Under the pieces are notes generated by a model, which saw only the letters and a list, made by a program, of their open reading frames with translations, was not told the origin of the DNA and did no database searches. From Variovorax sp. DXTD-1 (GTDB lineage: Bacteria; Pseudomonadota; Gammaproteobacteria; Burkholderiales; Burkholderiaceae_C): a stretch of 64,000 nt of DNA. The stretch lies in NCBI RefSeq assembly GCF_003984625.1, contig NZ_RWKH01000003.1, positions 1 through 64,000 on the forward strand, written 5' to 3'. The stretch's first letter is position 1, and every line of letters starts with the position of its first letter. Positions 16,570 to 25,260 of the stretch are shown here, piece after piece. Made by a program: the position numbers and the translations under genes.

Positions 16570-17226
16570 ATGTCCCGCAAACCCAAAAAAGGCTATTTCG
16601 TCCGTGGCCAGTTCGTTGCCGAAGGCAGCGAACTCGACCTGGAGCTCAAGCGCGAGCTCAAGGGCACCGACGAAGCCAGCCGCACCGATCTCAAGCGCGA
16701 AAGCGATGAACTGCAAAAGCTCGGCGAGGAGCTGCTCGGCCTGCGCGCAGCCCTGTTCGACGCGCTGCCGCTCGGCGAAAAGCTCGTCGATGCCGTCACC
16801 GAGGCCAAGCGCATCACCAATTTCGAGGGCAAACGCCGCCAGATGCAGTTCATCGGCAAGCTGATGCGCAAGCTCGAACCCGAAGTGCTGGAAGCCGTGA
16901 AGCAGGCGCTGACCGAGCAGAACACCGTGCCGGCCGCCGAAGCCGCCGCCCTGCACGAGGCCGAACGCTGGCGCGACCGGCTGATTGCCGACGACGACGC
17001 GCTCGGCGGCTGGATCGAAACCCACCCCGCCACCGACTCCCAGCAGTTGCGCGCCCTGGTGCGGCAGGCCCGCAAGGACATGAAGACCGGCCCCGCCGGT
17101 GAGGCGCCCCGCCAGGGCAAGGCTTACCGCGAGATCTTCCAGCTGGTGCGCGCGCAACTCGCGGTGCACGGCGGTGCGGACCATGCCGCGGCGGCTGCCG
17201 CGCAAGACCGGGAAGAGGACGCATGA
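16570..17226 (+). CDS. darP: Ribosome-associated protein DarP/YjgA (DUF615)
   Basis: A 218-residue DUF615 protein. E. coli DarP (YjgA) associates with the late 50S subunit precursor and helps ribosome assembly. The family segment SRTDLKRESDELQKLGEELL and the following basic stretch EAKRITNFEGKRRQMQFIGKLMR are easily seen, and the length is close to the usual ~180-200. The ATG 16570 start follows a region with no reading-frame conservation. The stop overlaps the mog start (ATGA). Divergent to pmbA, as is usual. Confidence 0.92.
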   Translation: MSRKPKKGYFVRGQFVAEGSELDLELKRELKGTDEASRTDLKRESDELQKLGEELLGLRAALFDALPLGEKLVDAVTEAKRITNFEGKRRQMQFIGKLMRKLEPEVLEAVKQALTEQNTVPAAEAAALHEAERWRDRLIADDDALGGWIETHPATDSQQLRALVRQARKDMKTGPAGEAPRQGKAYREIFQLVRAQLAVHGGADHAAAAAAQDREEDA

Positions 17227-17807
17227 GCACACCCGACTCTGTTCGCATCGGCATCGTCTCCATCAGCGACCGCGCCTCCAGCGGCACCTACGAAGACAAG
17301 GGCCTGCCCGCCTTGAAGGAATGGCTCGGCCGGGCGCTGAAGAACCCCATCGATTTCGAGTCCCGGCTGATTCCCGACGAAACCGCGCTCATCAGCGCCA
17401 CGCTCATCGAACTGGTCGATGCCGGCTGCTCGCTGGTACTGACCACGGGCGGCACCGGCCCGGCCCTGCGCGATGTGACGCCCGAGGCCACGCTGGCCGT
17501 GGCCCACAAGGAAATGCCTGGCTTCGGCGAGCAGATGCGCCAGATCAGCCTGCGCTTCGTGCCCACCGCCATCCTTTCGCGTCAGGTGGCGGTGATCCGC
17601 GACAAGAGCCTGATCATCAACCTGCCGGGGCAGCCGAAGTCGATTGCGGAAACGCTTGAAGGGCTGAAGGATGCCGACGGCAAGCAGGTCGTGCCGGGCA
17701 TCTTCGCCGCGGTGCCGTATTGCATCGACCTGATTGGCGGCCCGTACCTCGAGACCGACGATTCGGTCTGCAAGGCGTTCCGGCCGAAGTCGGCGATCAG
17801 GAGCTGA
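17223..17807 (+). CDS. mog: Molybdopterin adenylyltransferase
   Basis: A 194-residue MogA/MoaB-fold enzyme that adenylylates molybdopterin before molybdenum insertion. The signatures GIVSISDRASSGTYEDKG at the start and TTGGTGPALRDVTPEAT near residue 75 are diagnostic. The product cofactor is needed by NasA encoded in this window. The start overlaps the darP stop by four bases. A gap of 112 bp without features follows before the response regulator. Confidence 0.95.
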   Translation: MSTPDSVRIGIVSISDRASSGTYEDKGLPALKEWLGRALKNPIDFESRLIPDETALISATLIELVDAGCSLVLTTGGTGPALRDVTPEATLAVAHKEMPGFGEQMRQISLRFVPTAILSRQVAVIRDKSLIINLPGQPKSIAETLEGLKDADGKQVVPGIFAAVPYCIDLIGGPYLETDDSVCKAFRPKSAIRS

Positions 17808-17919
17808 CTCTCCACGGACCCACGGCGGCGCCATGTATGACAAATGGGCGTCCTCCTGTCTGGCGTTCATGCCGGGTTCTCAATCTCCGCGGCGAAAATT
17901 CCATCGCTAATATCCGCGG

Positions 17920-18597
17920 ATGCGAATCTTGGTCATCGAGAGCGAGCCCCGGTTGGGCGACCGGCTGAAGAAGGGCCTGGAAGAGAACGGGTATGCAGTC
18001 GACGTCGCGTCCGGTGACGCCGAGGGCCGCTCTCTCTGCGCGGAACGCGACTATGCCTTGGTCCTTCTCGACGTCGTGCTTCCGGGTGGTGACGGCTTTG
18101 CAGTACTCCAGGCCATACGGCGTACAAGCAAGGTGCCCGTGCTGGTTCTCACCGCGCGAGACAAGGTCGAAGACCGGATCAAGGGCCTCCGGCAAGGCGC
18201 CGACGACTATCTCGTCAAGCCCTTCCGGTTGCCTGAGTTGCTGGCGCGTGTGCAGGCTCTGCTGCAACGCGGCATGCCGCAGGCGCTCACCACGCTTGGG
18301 TTGGCCGACCTGGAGCTCGATCTTGCGAGCCGCAGGTGTGTTCGCAACCGCATGCGAGTCGAACTCACGGCCAGGGAGTTCTCGCTGCTGACGGTGCTGC
18401 TGCACCATCGCGGACAGATCGTGTCGCGCAGCACGCTCGCCGATCAGGTGTGGAACACGCCCTTGGAGAGCGACACCAACGTGCTCGAAGTGGCCATTCG
18501 CAGGCTGCGCAGCAAGATCGACGACCCTTTCGAGCTCAAGCTGCTGCACACGGTGCGCGGCAGCGGCTACGTGCTCGAAGACCGCTCCTGGTCTTGA
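17920..18597 (+). CDS. OmpR-family response regulator (orphan)
   Basis: A 225-residue two-domain regulator. The receiver has the phospho-acceptor D51 in LVLLDVVLPGGDGF, T78 and K100, so it should be phosphorylatable; the acidic pocket near residues 7-9 is ESE rather than the usual DD/ED. The C-terminal winged helix (ARE-FSLLTVLLHHRGQIVSRSTL, then DTNVLEVAIRRLRSKID and VRGSGYVLED) is of the OmpR/PhoB type. No histidine kinase gene adjoins it: mog is upstream and a cation antiporter converges downstream, so its partner is encoded elsewhere. Confidence 0.9.
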   Translation: MRILVIESEPRLGDRLKKGLEENGYAVDVASGDAEGRSLCAERDYALVLLDVVLPGGDGFAVLQAIRRTSKVPVLVLTARDKVEDRIKGLRQGADDYLVKPFRLPELLARVQALLQRGMPQALTTLGLADLELDLASRRCVRNRMRVELTAREFSLLTVLLHHRGQIVSRSTLADQVWNTPLESDTNVLEVAIRRLRSKIDDPFELKLLHTVRGSGYVLEDRSWS

Positions 18598-18617
18598 GCA
18601 AGCGCGCCGGTTGCCGG

Positions 18618-19880
18618 CTACGGTTTTGCGCGGGCCGGTGCTTCGTCTGACGTGGTGGGCGCCTTGGTGCGGCCCATCACCAGGTTGATCAGCGGCCCCG
18701 TCATCGCGGTGGTGACCAGCGCCATCACCAGCAGCATGGTGAAGAGCTCGGGCCCGATCAGGCCGGCGTCCAGGCCGATCTTCATCACGATGAGCTCCAT
18801 CAGCCCGCGCGCATTCATGAGCGAACCGGTGGCAAGGCTGTCGCGCCATCCGTAGCCCGCCATGCGCGCGCCGATGGCCCCGCCGGCCAGCTTGCCGATG
18901 GTGGCCACGCCGACGATCAGCAGCATTGCGCCCACGCTCGCGCCCGTAAAGGCATTGGCGGTGGTGCCCAGCCCCGCCAGCGCGAAGAACAACGGCATCA
19001 GCACCACGATGGAAATCGGCTCGATGCGCTCGGTGAGCGAATTCAGCAAACGGTCGTCGCGCGGCAGGCAGGCGCCGAACAGGAAGGCGCCGAACACCGC
19101 GTGCAGGTGCAGCCATTCGGTTGCCAGTGCGCACACCAGCAGGCCGATCATCAGCGAGGCCATCATGGCGGTCGAAGGCTCGCCGTTGGGCGCGCGCGTG
19201 CGCAGCAGCCACGCAAAGGCCGGCTTCATGCCGAAGAACAGCACAGCCAGCAGCACCACCACGCCTGCCGTGGTCTTGAGCAGGCCGGTATAGCCCTCCC
19301 CCGCGCCCGCGAGGGCCACCACCAGCGCCAGCAAGATCCACGCGAACACGTCGACCACCGCCGCCGCGCTCAGCGAAAGCTGGCCGAACGGCGTGCGCGT
19401 GAGGCCGCGGTCTTTCAGGATGCGCGCCATCACAGGAAAGGCAGTGATCGAAAGCGCCGCTGCCATGAACAGCGCAAACGGCCAGAAGCCCACGCCCGCG
19501 GGTGCCAGCGACGGATGCAAGGCCGGCGAGATCCCAATGCCCAGCACCATGGGCACGGCAACGCTGAGCGCGCCCACATAGCCGGCCGCCTTCAGCTGCG
19601 CGCGCACGCCTTGAGCGGCCCGCAGTTCGAGCCCCACCACGAACATGAAGAGCACCAGGCCCACCGTCGAAAGCGACGAGAGCCCCTCGAGGTGGCTCTT
19701 GGAGAAAAGCTGCGCATGCAGCGAAGGAAACAGCGCCCCCATGACCACCGGCCCGAGCATGAGGCCGGCCGCCATTTCACCGACCACGCTCGGCTGGCCC
19801 ACGTGGCGAAGCACCCAGCCGCAGATGCGCGCGGTGCTCAGGATGACGATGAGTTGCAGCAGGAGAGAGGTGGCGGACAT
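18618..19880 (-). CDS. CPA2-family cation:proton antiporter (KefB/Na+-H+ exchanger type)
   Basis: A 420-residue membrane protein with about twelve hydrophobic helices and no C-terminal RCK/TrkA-N domain. Family features include GEMAAGLMLGPVVMG near residue 35, MAAALSITAFPVMARIL around residue 140, and the ASLATGSLMNARGLMELIV segment near residue 350. It should exchange protons for Na+ or K+; the ion is not deducible. The end of the protein is a short charged tail. An HxlR-type regulator ends 34 bp upstream on the same strand. Confidence 0.88.
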   Translation of the reverse strand: MSATSLLLQLIVILSTARICGWVLRHVGQPSVVGEMAAGLMLGPVVMGALFPSLHAQLFSKSHLEGLSSLSTVGLVLFMFVVGLELRAAQGVRAQLKAAGYVGALSVAVPMVLGIGISPALHPSLAPAGVGFWPFALFMAAALSITAFPVMARILKDRGLTRTPFGQLSLSAAAVVDVFAWILLALVVALAGAGEGYTGLLKTTAGVVVLLAVLFFGMKPAFAWLLRTRAPNGEPSTAMMASLMIGLLVCALATEWLHLHAVFGAFLFGACLPRDDRLLNSLTERIEPISIVVLMPLFFALAGLGTTANAFTGASVGAMLLIVGVATIGKLAGGAIGARMAGYGWRDSLATGSLMNARGLMELIVMKIGLDAGLIGPELFTMLLVMALVTTAMTGPLINLVMGRTKAPTTSDEAPARAKP

Positions 19881-19914
19881 GGACCGAAGCGCTGGTGGAC
19901 GTGAATACGCGATG

Positions 19915-20256
19915 TTAGTTTTGTTCGAGCGCCTCGAACCAACGGTCGGCCCATTGGTTCAGCGGCTTGAGCCGCTTGACGAGTTCGCCGCCCGATTCGG
20001 TGAGCACATAGCCCGCGTCGGCAAGCGCGACGATGCCGCTCGCGCGCAGTTCCTTCAGCCGGTCGTTCAGCACCGAAGGCGACATATCGCCCGTGCTCAC
20101 GCGCAACGCCCTGAAGCTCTGCGGCATGCCGTCGCGCAGCTCCCACAGGATGCGCAGCGTGCCCTTGCGGCTCAGTTGCTCCAGCAGCCGCATCACCGGC
20201 CGGCGCGATACGGCTGTGTCGACTACTGGCTCTTGCGGGGACTCACTGTCGTTCAT
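19915..20256 (-). CDS. HxlR family transcriptional regulator
   Basis: A 113-residue winged-helix regulator. The HxlR signature is present: the helix LLEQLSRKGTLRILWELRDGMPQSF, given here in part, then the DNA-recognition region ..SPSVLNDRLKELRASGIV and the wing YVLTESGGELV. The usual N-terminal redox Cys is absent in this start choice. A longer frame reaching 20322 would add a Cys but would overlap the operator-like repeats, so 20256 is preferred. It diverges from a carboxymuconolactone decarboxylase-like gene, across two tandem palindromes that probably bind it. Confidence 0.85.
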   Translation of the reverse strand: MNDSESPQEPVVDTAVSRRPVMRLLEQLSRKGTLRILWELRDGMPQSFRALRVSTGDMSPSVLNDRLKELRASGIVALADAGYVLTESGGELVKRLKPLNQWADRWFEALEQN

Positions 20257-20293
20257 GCCTGGAATTCCCAATGAAAGTCTAGATGACTCTTGA

Positions 20294-20346
20294 GCTACGC
20301 ATTTCGTAGCGATAGACTGCAAATATCGCTACGATTTTCGTAGCGA
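20294..20346. promoter_or_regulatory. Tandem palindromic operators between hxlR-like and CMD-like genes
   Basis: Two near-identical sites with the pattern GCTACG-N5-CGTAGCGA lie at 20294-20312 and 20328-20346, their centres 34 bp apart. Only two of nineteen positions differ, both in the spacer. Their half-sites also form an 11-bp perfect inverted repeat (20304-20314 with 20324-20334). Located in the divergent intergenic region, they are best read as binding sites for the HxlR-type regulator. Confidence 0.75.
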
Positions 20347-20376
20347 CTTGAAGCGCATTCTACAAAGGATTCGATC

Positions 20377-20955
20377 ATGACAACTCTCGCCGCGCCAGAC
20401 ACTCGTGCGCCCCGCATTGCACCGCTCGAAGCGCCCTACCCCGAACCCATTGCCGACCTGCTGGCCCGCATGAATCCGCCCGGAAGGCCCGAGATCCTGG
20501 CGCTCTTCCGCGTGCTGGCCATCAACCCCGAACTGGCCGAGCGCACGCTGGGCCTGGGCCGTTATCTTCTGGGCCGCAAGGCAGCCATCGGCTTGCGCGA
20601 CCGCGAAGTGGTGATCACGCGCGTTTGCGCCCGCTGCGGCGCCGAATACGAATGGGGTGTGCACATCGCGGCATTCGGCGATGCAGCGGGCTTCAGCGCC
20701 ACCGATCGGCGTGTGATGGCCTCGATCACCGAAGACCTGGAACTGCTCGCGCCGCGAGACCGCCTGCTGGTTCAGTTGGTGGACCAGCTGCACGACACCA
20801 GCCATGTGGACGACGCGCTCTGGGAGGCGCTGAGCGCCCACTGGACCTCGCCGCAACTCATCGAACTGATGATGCTCGCGGGTTGGTACCACGCGGTGAG
20901 CTACGTGTGCAATGCGGCGCGCGTGCCGCTCGAGCAATGGGCAGCGCGTTGGTGA
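20377..20955 (+). CDS. Carboxymuconolactone decarboxylase family protein (AhpD-like)
   Basis: A 192-residue CMD-fold protein. The redox or catalytic motif VCARCGAEYEWGVHIAAFG (C84, C87, H96) matches the CxxC...H core of AhpD-like members, which act as alkylhydroperoxidases or as decarboxylases. The N-terminal part has the family pattern RPEILALFRVLAINPELAER. It is transcribed away from an HxlR regulator, with two tandem palindromes in between, so it is likely induced by a reactive compound sensed by that regulator. The exact substrate is unknown. Confidence 0.85.
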   Translation: MTTLAAPDTRAPRIAPLEAPYPEPIADLLARMNPPGRPEILALFRVLAINPELAERTLGLGRYLLGRKAAIGLRDREVVITRVCARCGAEYEWGVHIAAFGDAAGFSATDRRVMASITEDLELLAPRDRLLVQLVDQLHDTSHVDDALWEALSAHWTSPQLIELMMLAGWYHAVSYVCNAARVPLEQWAARW

Positions 20956-20995
20956 GGCCGGTGAGACCGGGCTTCAATCGCCTGCCTCAGTTGCA

Positions 20996-23275
20996 TCAGT
21001 TGCCTTCACTCGTCTTCGGTGTGCGCATCAGCCGCAACCCGTTGGCCACCACCAGCAGGCTCGCCCCCATGTCCGCGAACACCGCCATCCACATGGTGGC
21101 GCTGCCGAACACCGCAAGCACGAAGAACGCGCTCTTGATGCCCAGCGCCAGCGTGATGTTCTGCCGCAGCACCGAATGCGCCCGGCGCGAGAGGCGAATG
21201 GTCTCGGGCAGGCGGCGCAGGTCGTCGTTCATGATGACCACGTCCGCCGCCTCCATGGCCGTGTCGGTACCGGCGCCGCCCATTGCAAAGCCGATGTTTG
21301 CCTGAGCCAACGCTGGCGCGTCGTTGATACCATCGCCCACCATGCCTGCAACGCCGTGGCGCTGCTGGAGCGCCTTGACGGCGTTAAGCTTCTCTTCGGG
21401 CAGCAGGTTGCCGCGCACGTCGTCGATGCCCGCATGCGCGCCAATGGCCCTGGCCGTGGCGGCGTTGTCGCCGGTCAGCATCACCGGCGTAACGCCGAGC
21501 GCGCGCAGCTCGGCCATGGCGGCCTGCGAAGATGGCTTGATGGTGTCGGCCACCGCGAACAGCGCGAGCACTTCCTGGCCGGAAGCCAGCAGCGTGACCG
21601 TGCGCCCTGCTTCTTCATGACGCTTCAGCTCGGCTTCGAGCGCCGGGGTGCACAGCCCGCGTTCTTCGATCAGCCGGTGGTTGCCCAGCACATAGCCACG
21701 GCCCTCGTGCGTAGCCTGCACGCCGCGCCCTGGCAAAGCCGTGAAGTCTCCGACCTCCAGCGCTTCGAGCTTCAGGCCCTCGGCAATGGCCTTGGACACC
21801 GGGTGGTCCGAGCGGCCGGCAATGCTTGCCGCAATCGCGAAGACCGCATCCTTGTCAGCCGCGACCCCGATCAGGCTCGACTCGACCAGCCGCGGCTTGC
21901 CTTCGGTGATGGTGCCTGTCTTGTCGAGCGCCACCGCCTTGAGCTTGCGCGCCTCTTCGAGGTAGGTGCCGCCCTTGATGAGAATGCCGCGCCGCGCGGC
22001 CGAGGCCAGCGCGCTCACCACGGTAACGGGCGTCGAGATGACGAGCGCACAAGGGCACGCGATGACCAGCAGCACCAGCGCCTTATAGATGGCCTGCAGC
22101 CAGGTCCACCCCATGAGCCAGGGCGTGAGCACCGCGACGGCAATCGCCAGCACGAAGACCGCGGGCGTGTAGACACTCGCGAACTTGTCGACAAAACGCT
22201 GCGTGGGCGCGCGCGAGCCTTGCGCCTCTTCGACCGCATGGATGATGCGGGCCAGCGTGGTGTTGGCGGCCACCGCCGTCACACGGAATTCAAGCGCACC
22301 CGTCTGGTTGATGGTGCCCGCGAACACCGCATCGCCGGCCGACTTGTCGACCGGAATGCTCTCGCCGGTGACGGGTGCCTGATCGATGGCGCTGGTTCCC
22401 TGGGTGACGACGCCGTCCAGCGGCACGCGCTCGCCGGGGCGGATGCGCACAACGGCGCCCAGCGCCACGGTGTCGGCCTTCGCCGTCTTCCAGCTGCCGT
22501 CGGGCTGCCGCACCTCGGCCTGTTCGGGCGCCAGCGCCAGCAGGCCCTGGATGGCGTTGCGCGCACGATCAACCGCGCGCGCCTCGATCATTTCGGCAAT
22601 CGCATAGAGCGCCATCACCATCGCGGCCTCGGGCCATTGGCCGATCAGGAAGGCGCCCGTCACGGCCACGGCCATCAGGGCGTTGATGTTCAACCGCCCG
22701 CGCACCAGTGCCGCGAAGCCCTTCTTGTAGGTGTCGAGCCCGGCCAAACCGATGGCACCGAGCGCAAGCGCCATCTCCACCGCAGTGAACCCTGCCCCCT
22801 CGGGCGCGAGAAAGGAAATCGTCTCGGCCGCAATGGCCAGCACCAGCGCGGCAACCAGCCGCAAGAGTTTCGGCGTCATGAAGCCGGTGGCGCGCGCCGT
22901 TCCGCCAGCGGTGGGCTGCCCGCCCGCCACCTCGTTCAGCGGCTCGGGCTTGAAGCCCGCCTTGCGAATGGCTGCCAGCGCATCAGGCAATGCGCCGTCA
23001 TCGGCCGTGATGGCCATGGTGCGTTCGCCGAGCCGGAAGCGCAGCCCGCTGATGCCGCGAACGGGCTCGAGCGCGCGCCGGATTTCGGACTCTTCCACGG
23101 CGCAGTCCATCGTGGGAATGCGAAAGAGCAAGGCGCCTTTCGGAACGTCGGCGGTGTCGACAGCGGCAATGGGGGCGGTGGTCGCTGATCCACACGCGGA
23201 GTTGCCGCAACAGGCCGTTTCGGCAGGCGCGTGGGCGTGCGGTGCCAGTGGTTTCAGAGCATTCTGGTTCGTCAT
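20996..23275 (-). CDS. cadA: Cd2+/Zn2+/Pb2+-exporting P-type ATPase
   Basis: A 759-residue P1B-type ATPase. The N-terminus carries a Cys pair CCGNSACG (C22, C23, C28) and a soft-metal domain with the Zn/Cd/Pb-type motif MDCAVEES (residues 56-63). The transmembrane CPC motif is in VIACPCALVIS, the phosphorylation site is DKTGT, the HP motif is SDHPVSKA, and GDGINDAPAL is in the hinge. Together these indicate export of divalent soft metals across the inner membrane. The start 23275 (MTNQNALK) leaves the MerR-type operator just upstream. It is divergent from a Cd/Pb-type MerR gene. The symbol zntA would be equally fair. Confidence 0.93.
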   Translation of the reverse strand: MTNQNALKPLAPHAHAPAETACCGNSACGSATTAPIAAVDTADVPKGALLFRIPTMDCAVEESEIRRALEPVRGISGLRFRLGERTMAITADDGALPDALAAIRKAGFKPEPLNEVAGGQPTAGGTARATGFMTPKLLRLVAALVLAIAAETISFLAPEGAGFTAVEMALALGAIGLAGLDTYKKGFAALVRGRLNINALMAVAVTGAFLIGQWPEAAMVMALYAIAEMIEARAVDRARNAIQGLLALAPEQAEVRQPDGSWKTAKADTVALGAVVRIRPGERVPLDGVVTQGTSAIDQAPVTGESIPVDKSAGDAVFAGTINQTGALEFRVTAVAANTTLARIIHAVEEAQGSRAPTQRFVDKFASVYTPAVFVLAIAVAVLTPWLMGWTWLQAIYKALVLLVIACPCALVISTPVTVVSALASAARRGILIKGGTYLEEARKLKAVALDKTGTITEGKPRLVESSLIGVAADKDAVFAIAASIAGRSDHPVSKAIAEGLKLEALEVGDFTALPGRGVQATHEGRGYVLGNHRLIEERGLCTPALEAELKRHEEAGRTVTLLASGQEVLALFAVADTIKPSSQAAMAELRALGVTPVMLTGDNAATARAIGAHAGIDDVRGNLLPEEKLNAVKALQQRHGVAGMVGDGINDAPALAQANIGFAMGGAGTDTAMEAADVVIMNDDLRRLPETIRLSRRAHSVLRQNITLALGIKSAFFVLAVFGSATMWMAVFADMGASLLVVANGLRLMRTPKTSEGN

Positions 23276-23289
23276 GAAAGCAATTGGAA

Positions 23290-23313
23290 ACCCTGAAGCA
23301 GGTGTAGAGTCAA
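23290..23313. promoter_or_regulatory. MerR-type operator/promoter for the P-type ATPase
   Basis: On the minus strand a -35-like TTGACT (23308-23313) overlaps the dyad ACTCT-N11-AGGGT (23290-23310). A weak -10-like TCCAAT follows at a spacing of 19 bp, at 23283-23288. The long spacer with a central dyad is the standard arrangement for MerR activators. Confidence 0.7.
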
Positions 23314-23346
23314 ACGGCAATTCCTTCACTTCGTTCTTGCCGCATC

Positions 23347-23823
23347 ATGAAAATCGGAGAACTGGCCAAGGTCGCGAACACGCCGGTGGAGACCATCCGC
23401 TATTACGAGCGCGAGCTGCTGCTGCCCGAGCCGGCGCGCACCGAAGGCAACTACCGCATCTATGACGACGAGCACGCCCAGCGCCTGGGCTTCATCCGCC
23501 GCTGCCGTTCACTGGACATGACGCTCGATGAAATCCGCAGCCTGCTGCGTTTTCGCGATGCGCCGGGGGAAGACTGCGGCCAGGTCAACCAGCTGCTGGA
23601 CGACCACATCGGCCACGTGGCCGCGCGCATCTCGGAACTGAAGCTGCTGGAGAAGCAGCTGAAGGCGCTGCGCCAGCAATGCTGCGGGGCAGAGTCGGCG
23701 CAGAACTGCGGCATCCTGCAGGAGCTGGACACCGCCACGCTCGCAACGGAGCCCTTCGGGCAGCACGCGGGGCATGTGCACGGCTCGCTGCACAGCAGCA
23801 CATCCGCCAAACGCTCGTCTTGA
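23347..23823 (+). CDS. cadR: Cd(II)/Pb(II)-responsive MerR family regulator
   Basis: A 158-residue MerR-family protein. The N-terminal HTH and wing (KIGELAKVANTPVETIRYYE) is typical. Metal ligands of the CadR/PbrR group are seen at C77 and C112-C113, with C121 close to the usual third Cys. The C-terminal tail is His-rich (GQHAGHVHGSLH), as in CadR proteins that bind extra Cd. It diverges from the P-type ATPase with a MerR operator between them, so it should activate metal export when Cd, Pb or Zn is present. Confidence 0.92.
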   Translation: MKIGELAKVANTPVETIRYYERELLLPEPARTEGNYRIYDDEHAQRLGFIRRCRSLDMTLDEIRSLLRFRDAPGEDCGQVNQLLDDHIGHVAARISELKLLEKQLKALRQQCCGAESAQNCGILQELDTATLATEPFGQHAGHVHGSLHSSTSAKRSS

Positions 23824-23866
23824 GATGCCCTGACGTGATCAGGGCGCGATCACATCGACCGCGTGC

Positions 23867-24403
23867 TCACACGCGGAGCAACCCGCGAAAGCCTCTTGCC
23901 GCGTAGTAAGACTGGGCACCGTTGTGATACACGAACACCTTGCCATAGCGGTAGTCGCCGAAGAGCGCTCCGCCAAGTGAGCGAACGTCGGGCGGCGTGT
24001 CGATCCAGCTGGAAGTCTTTGCATCGAACTTGCCGAGCTTCTGCAGCTCCCGGTACTGTTCTTCCGTCAACAACTCGATGCCCATGGCGGCCGCCATGCC
24101 AAGAGCGCTGTCCTGCGGCTTGTTTTCCTTGCGCGCGTCGAGCGCTTCTCGGTCGTAGCAAAGGCTCCTGCGGCCTGTCGGGCTCTCGGGGGCGCAGTCG
24201 CAGAACGTGACTTGCCCGGTTTTCTTGTCCTGGCCGATCACGTCCGGCTCGCCGCCGGTTTCTTCCATTGCGCCAAGCGACTTCAGCGCAGCGGGGTTGC
24301 TTTCGAGCCTGGCCTGCACTTCGGCCCACGCGACGCCTTTGTGGCGTTGCATGTTCTTCTCGAAGCGGGCTTGCAATGTCCGGAGCAGTTCTTGCGTCTT
24401 CAT
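23867..24403 (-). CDS. DUF4256 domain-containing protein
   Basis: A 178-residue cytoplasmic protein of the DUF4256 family, with no known function. The family appearance is clear over the whole length: an N-terminal helical region (LLRTLQARFEKNMQRHKG, then WAEVQARLESNP), a central CDCAPESPTGRRSLCYD with three Cys residues, and the C-terminal GDYRYGKVFVYHNGAQSYYA. The Cys cluster could bind metal but is not a known motif. It lies 8 bp downstream of cysE on the same strand, so the two may be co-transcribed. Confidence 0.8.
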   Translation of the reverse strand: MKTQELLRTLQARFEKNMQRHKGVAWAEVQARLESNPAALKSLGAMEETGGEPDVIGQDKKTGQVTFCDCAPESPTGRRSLCYDREALDARKENKPQDSALGMAAAMGIELLTEEQYRELQKLGKFDAKTSSWIDTPPDVRSLGGALFGDYRYGKVFVYHNGAQSYYAARGFRGLLRV

Positions 24404-24410
24404 GGTTCTG

Positions 24411-25181
24411 CTATTTGCCTATGAGCTGGGTGAGCTTCTCCGCCTCGAAGCTCTCGTCGCGCGCCGCGTCGCAGGGCACGCAGTCCTTGGTGCCGGGGTG
24501 CGCGGACAGCTTCTCGATGGCCTGCCACAGCAGCGCGATCTGGTGCTCCTGCCCCGCGGCGTTGTCGATCAGCCCGCGCATGGCCTGGCTCAGCGGGTCG
24601 TCCTCCTGCGTGATGCCGTAGGCCGAGAACTTCTGCGGCGCGGCCACATCGGCGCTCTCACCCGCCTTCGACGGAATGATGCGCGCGGGAATGCCCACCG
24701 CCGTTGCCCCCGCAGGCACCGGCTTGATGACCACCGCGTTGCTGCCGATCTTGGCGCCGTCGCCAACCTCGAAACCGCCCAGCACCTTGGCGCCCGCGCT
24801 CACCACCACGTTGCGCCCCAGCGTCGGGTGGCGCTTGGCGCCCTTGTAGAGCGAGGTGCCGCCCAGCGTCACGCCCTGGTAGATGGTGCAGCCGTCGCCG
24901 ATTTCTGCGGTTTCGCCCACCACCACGCCCATGGCATGGTCGAAGAACACCCGCTCGCCGATCTTGGCGGCCGGGTGAATCTCGATGCCCGTGAGCCAGC
25001 GCGCCACATGCGCGATAAAGCGGGCCGGCCACTTGAAACCGTGCGTCCAACACGCGTGCGCCCAGCGATGCAGCACCACGGCATGAAAGCCGGGGTAGAC
25101 CGTGATCACTTCCCAGGCGCTGCGCGCGGCCGGGTCGCGTTCGAGGATGCACCGGATGTCGGCGCGCAAACGAGAGAACAT
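24411..25181 (-). CDS. cysE: Serine O-acetyltransferase
   Basis: A 256-residue enzyme that makes O-acetylserine from serine and acetyl-CoA for cysteine synthesis. The N-terminal helical region ([12 protein letters not shown] and the [14 protein letters not shown] block) precedes the left-handed beta-helix with hexapeptide repeats ([20 protein letters not shown], then [15 protein letters not shown]). H-box residues of the active site are seen. The start ATG 25181 is chosen because the family begins at this point. It is 79 bp downstream of trmJ on the same strand. Confidence 0.93.
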   Translation of the reverse strand: MFSRLRADIRCILERDPAARSAWEVITVYPGFHAVVLHRWAHACWTHGFKWPARFIAHVARWLTGIEIHPAAKIGERVFFDHAMGVVVGETAEIGDGCTIYQGVTLGGTSLYKGAKRHPTLGRNVVVSAGAKVLGGFEVGDGAKIGSNAVVIKPVPAGATAVGIPARIIPSKAGESADVAAPQKFSAYGITQEDDPLSQAMRGLIDNAAGQEHQIALLWQAIEKLSAHPGTKDCVPCDAARDESFEAEKLTQLIGK

Positions 25182-25260
25182 CGCTGCCTTTGTTGTCGTT
25201 ATATCGATAGGGGCCGCGCAGTCTAAAGCCAGCGGTCTTTCGCGCACGCGCGATGGGGTT

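Noticed and set aside
20254..20322. Longer start for the HxlR regulator at 20322
   Set aside because: It would place the tandem operators inside the coding sequence and adds residues that do not fit the family.
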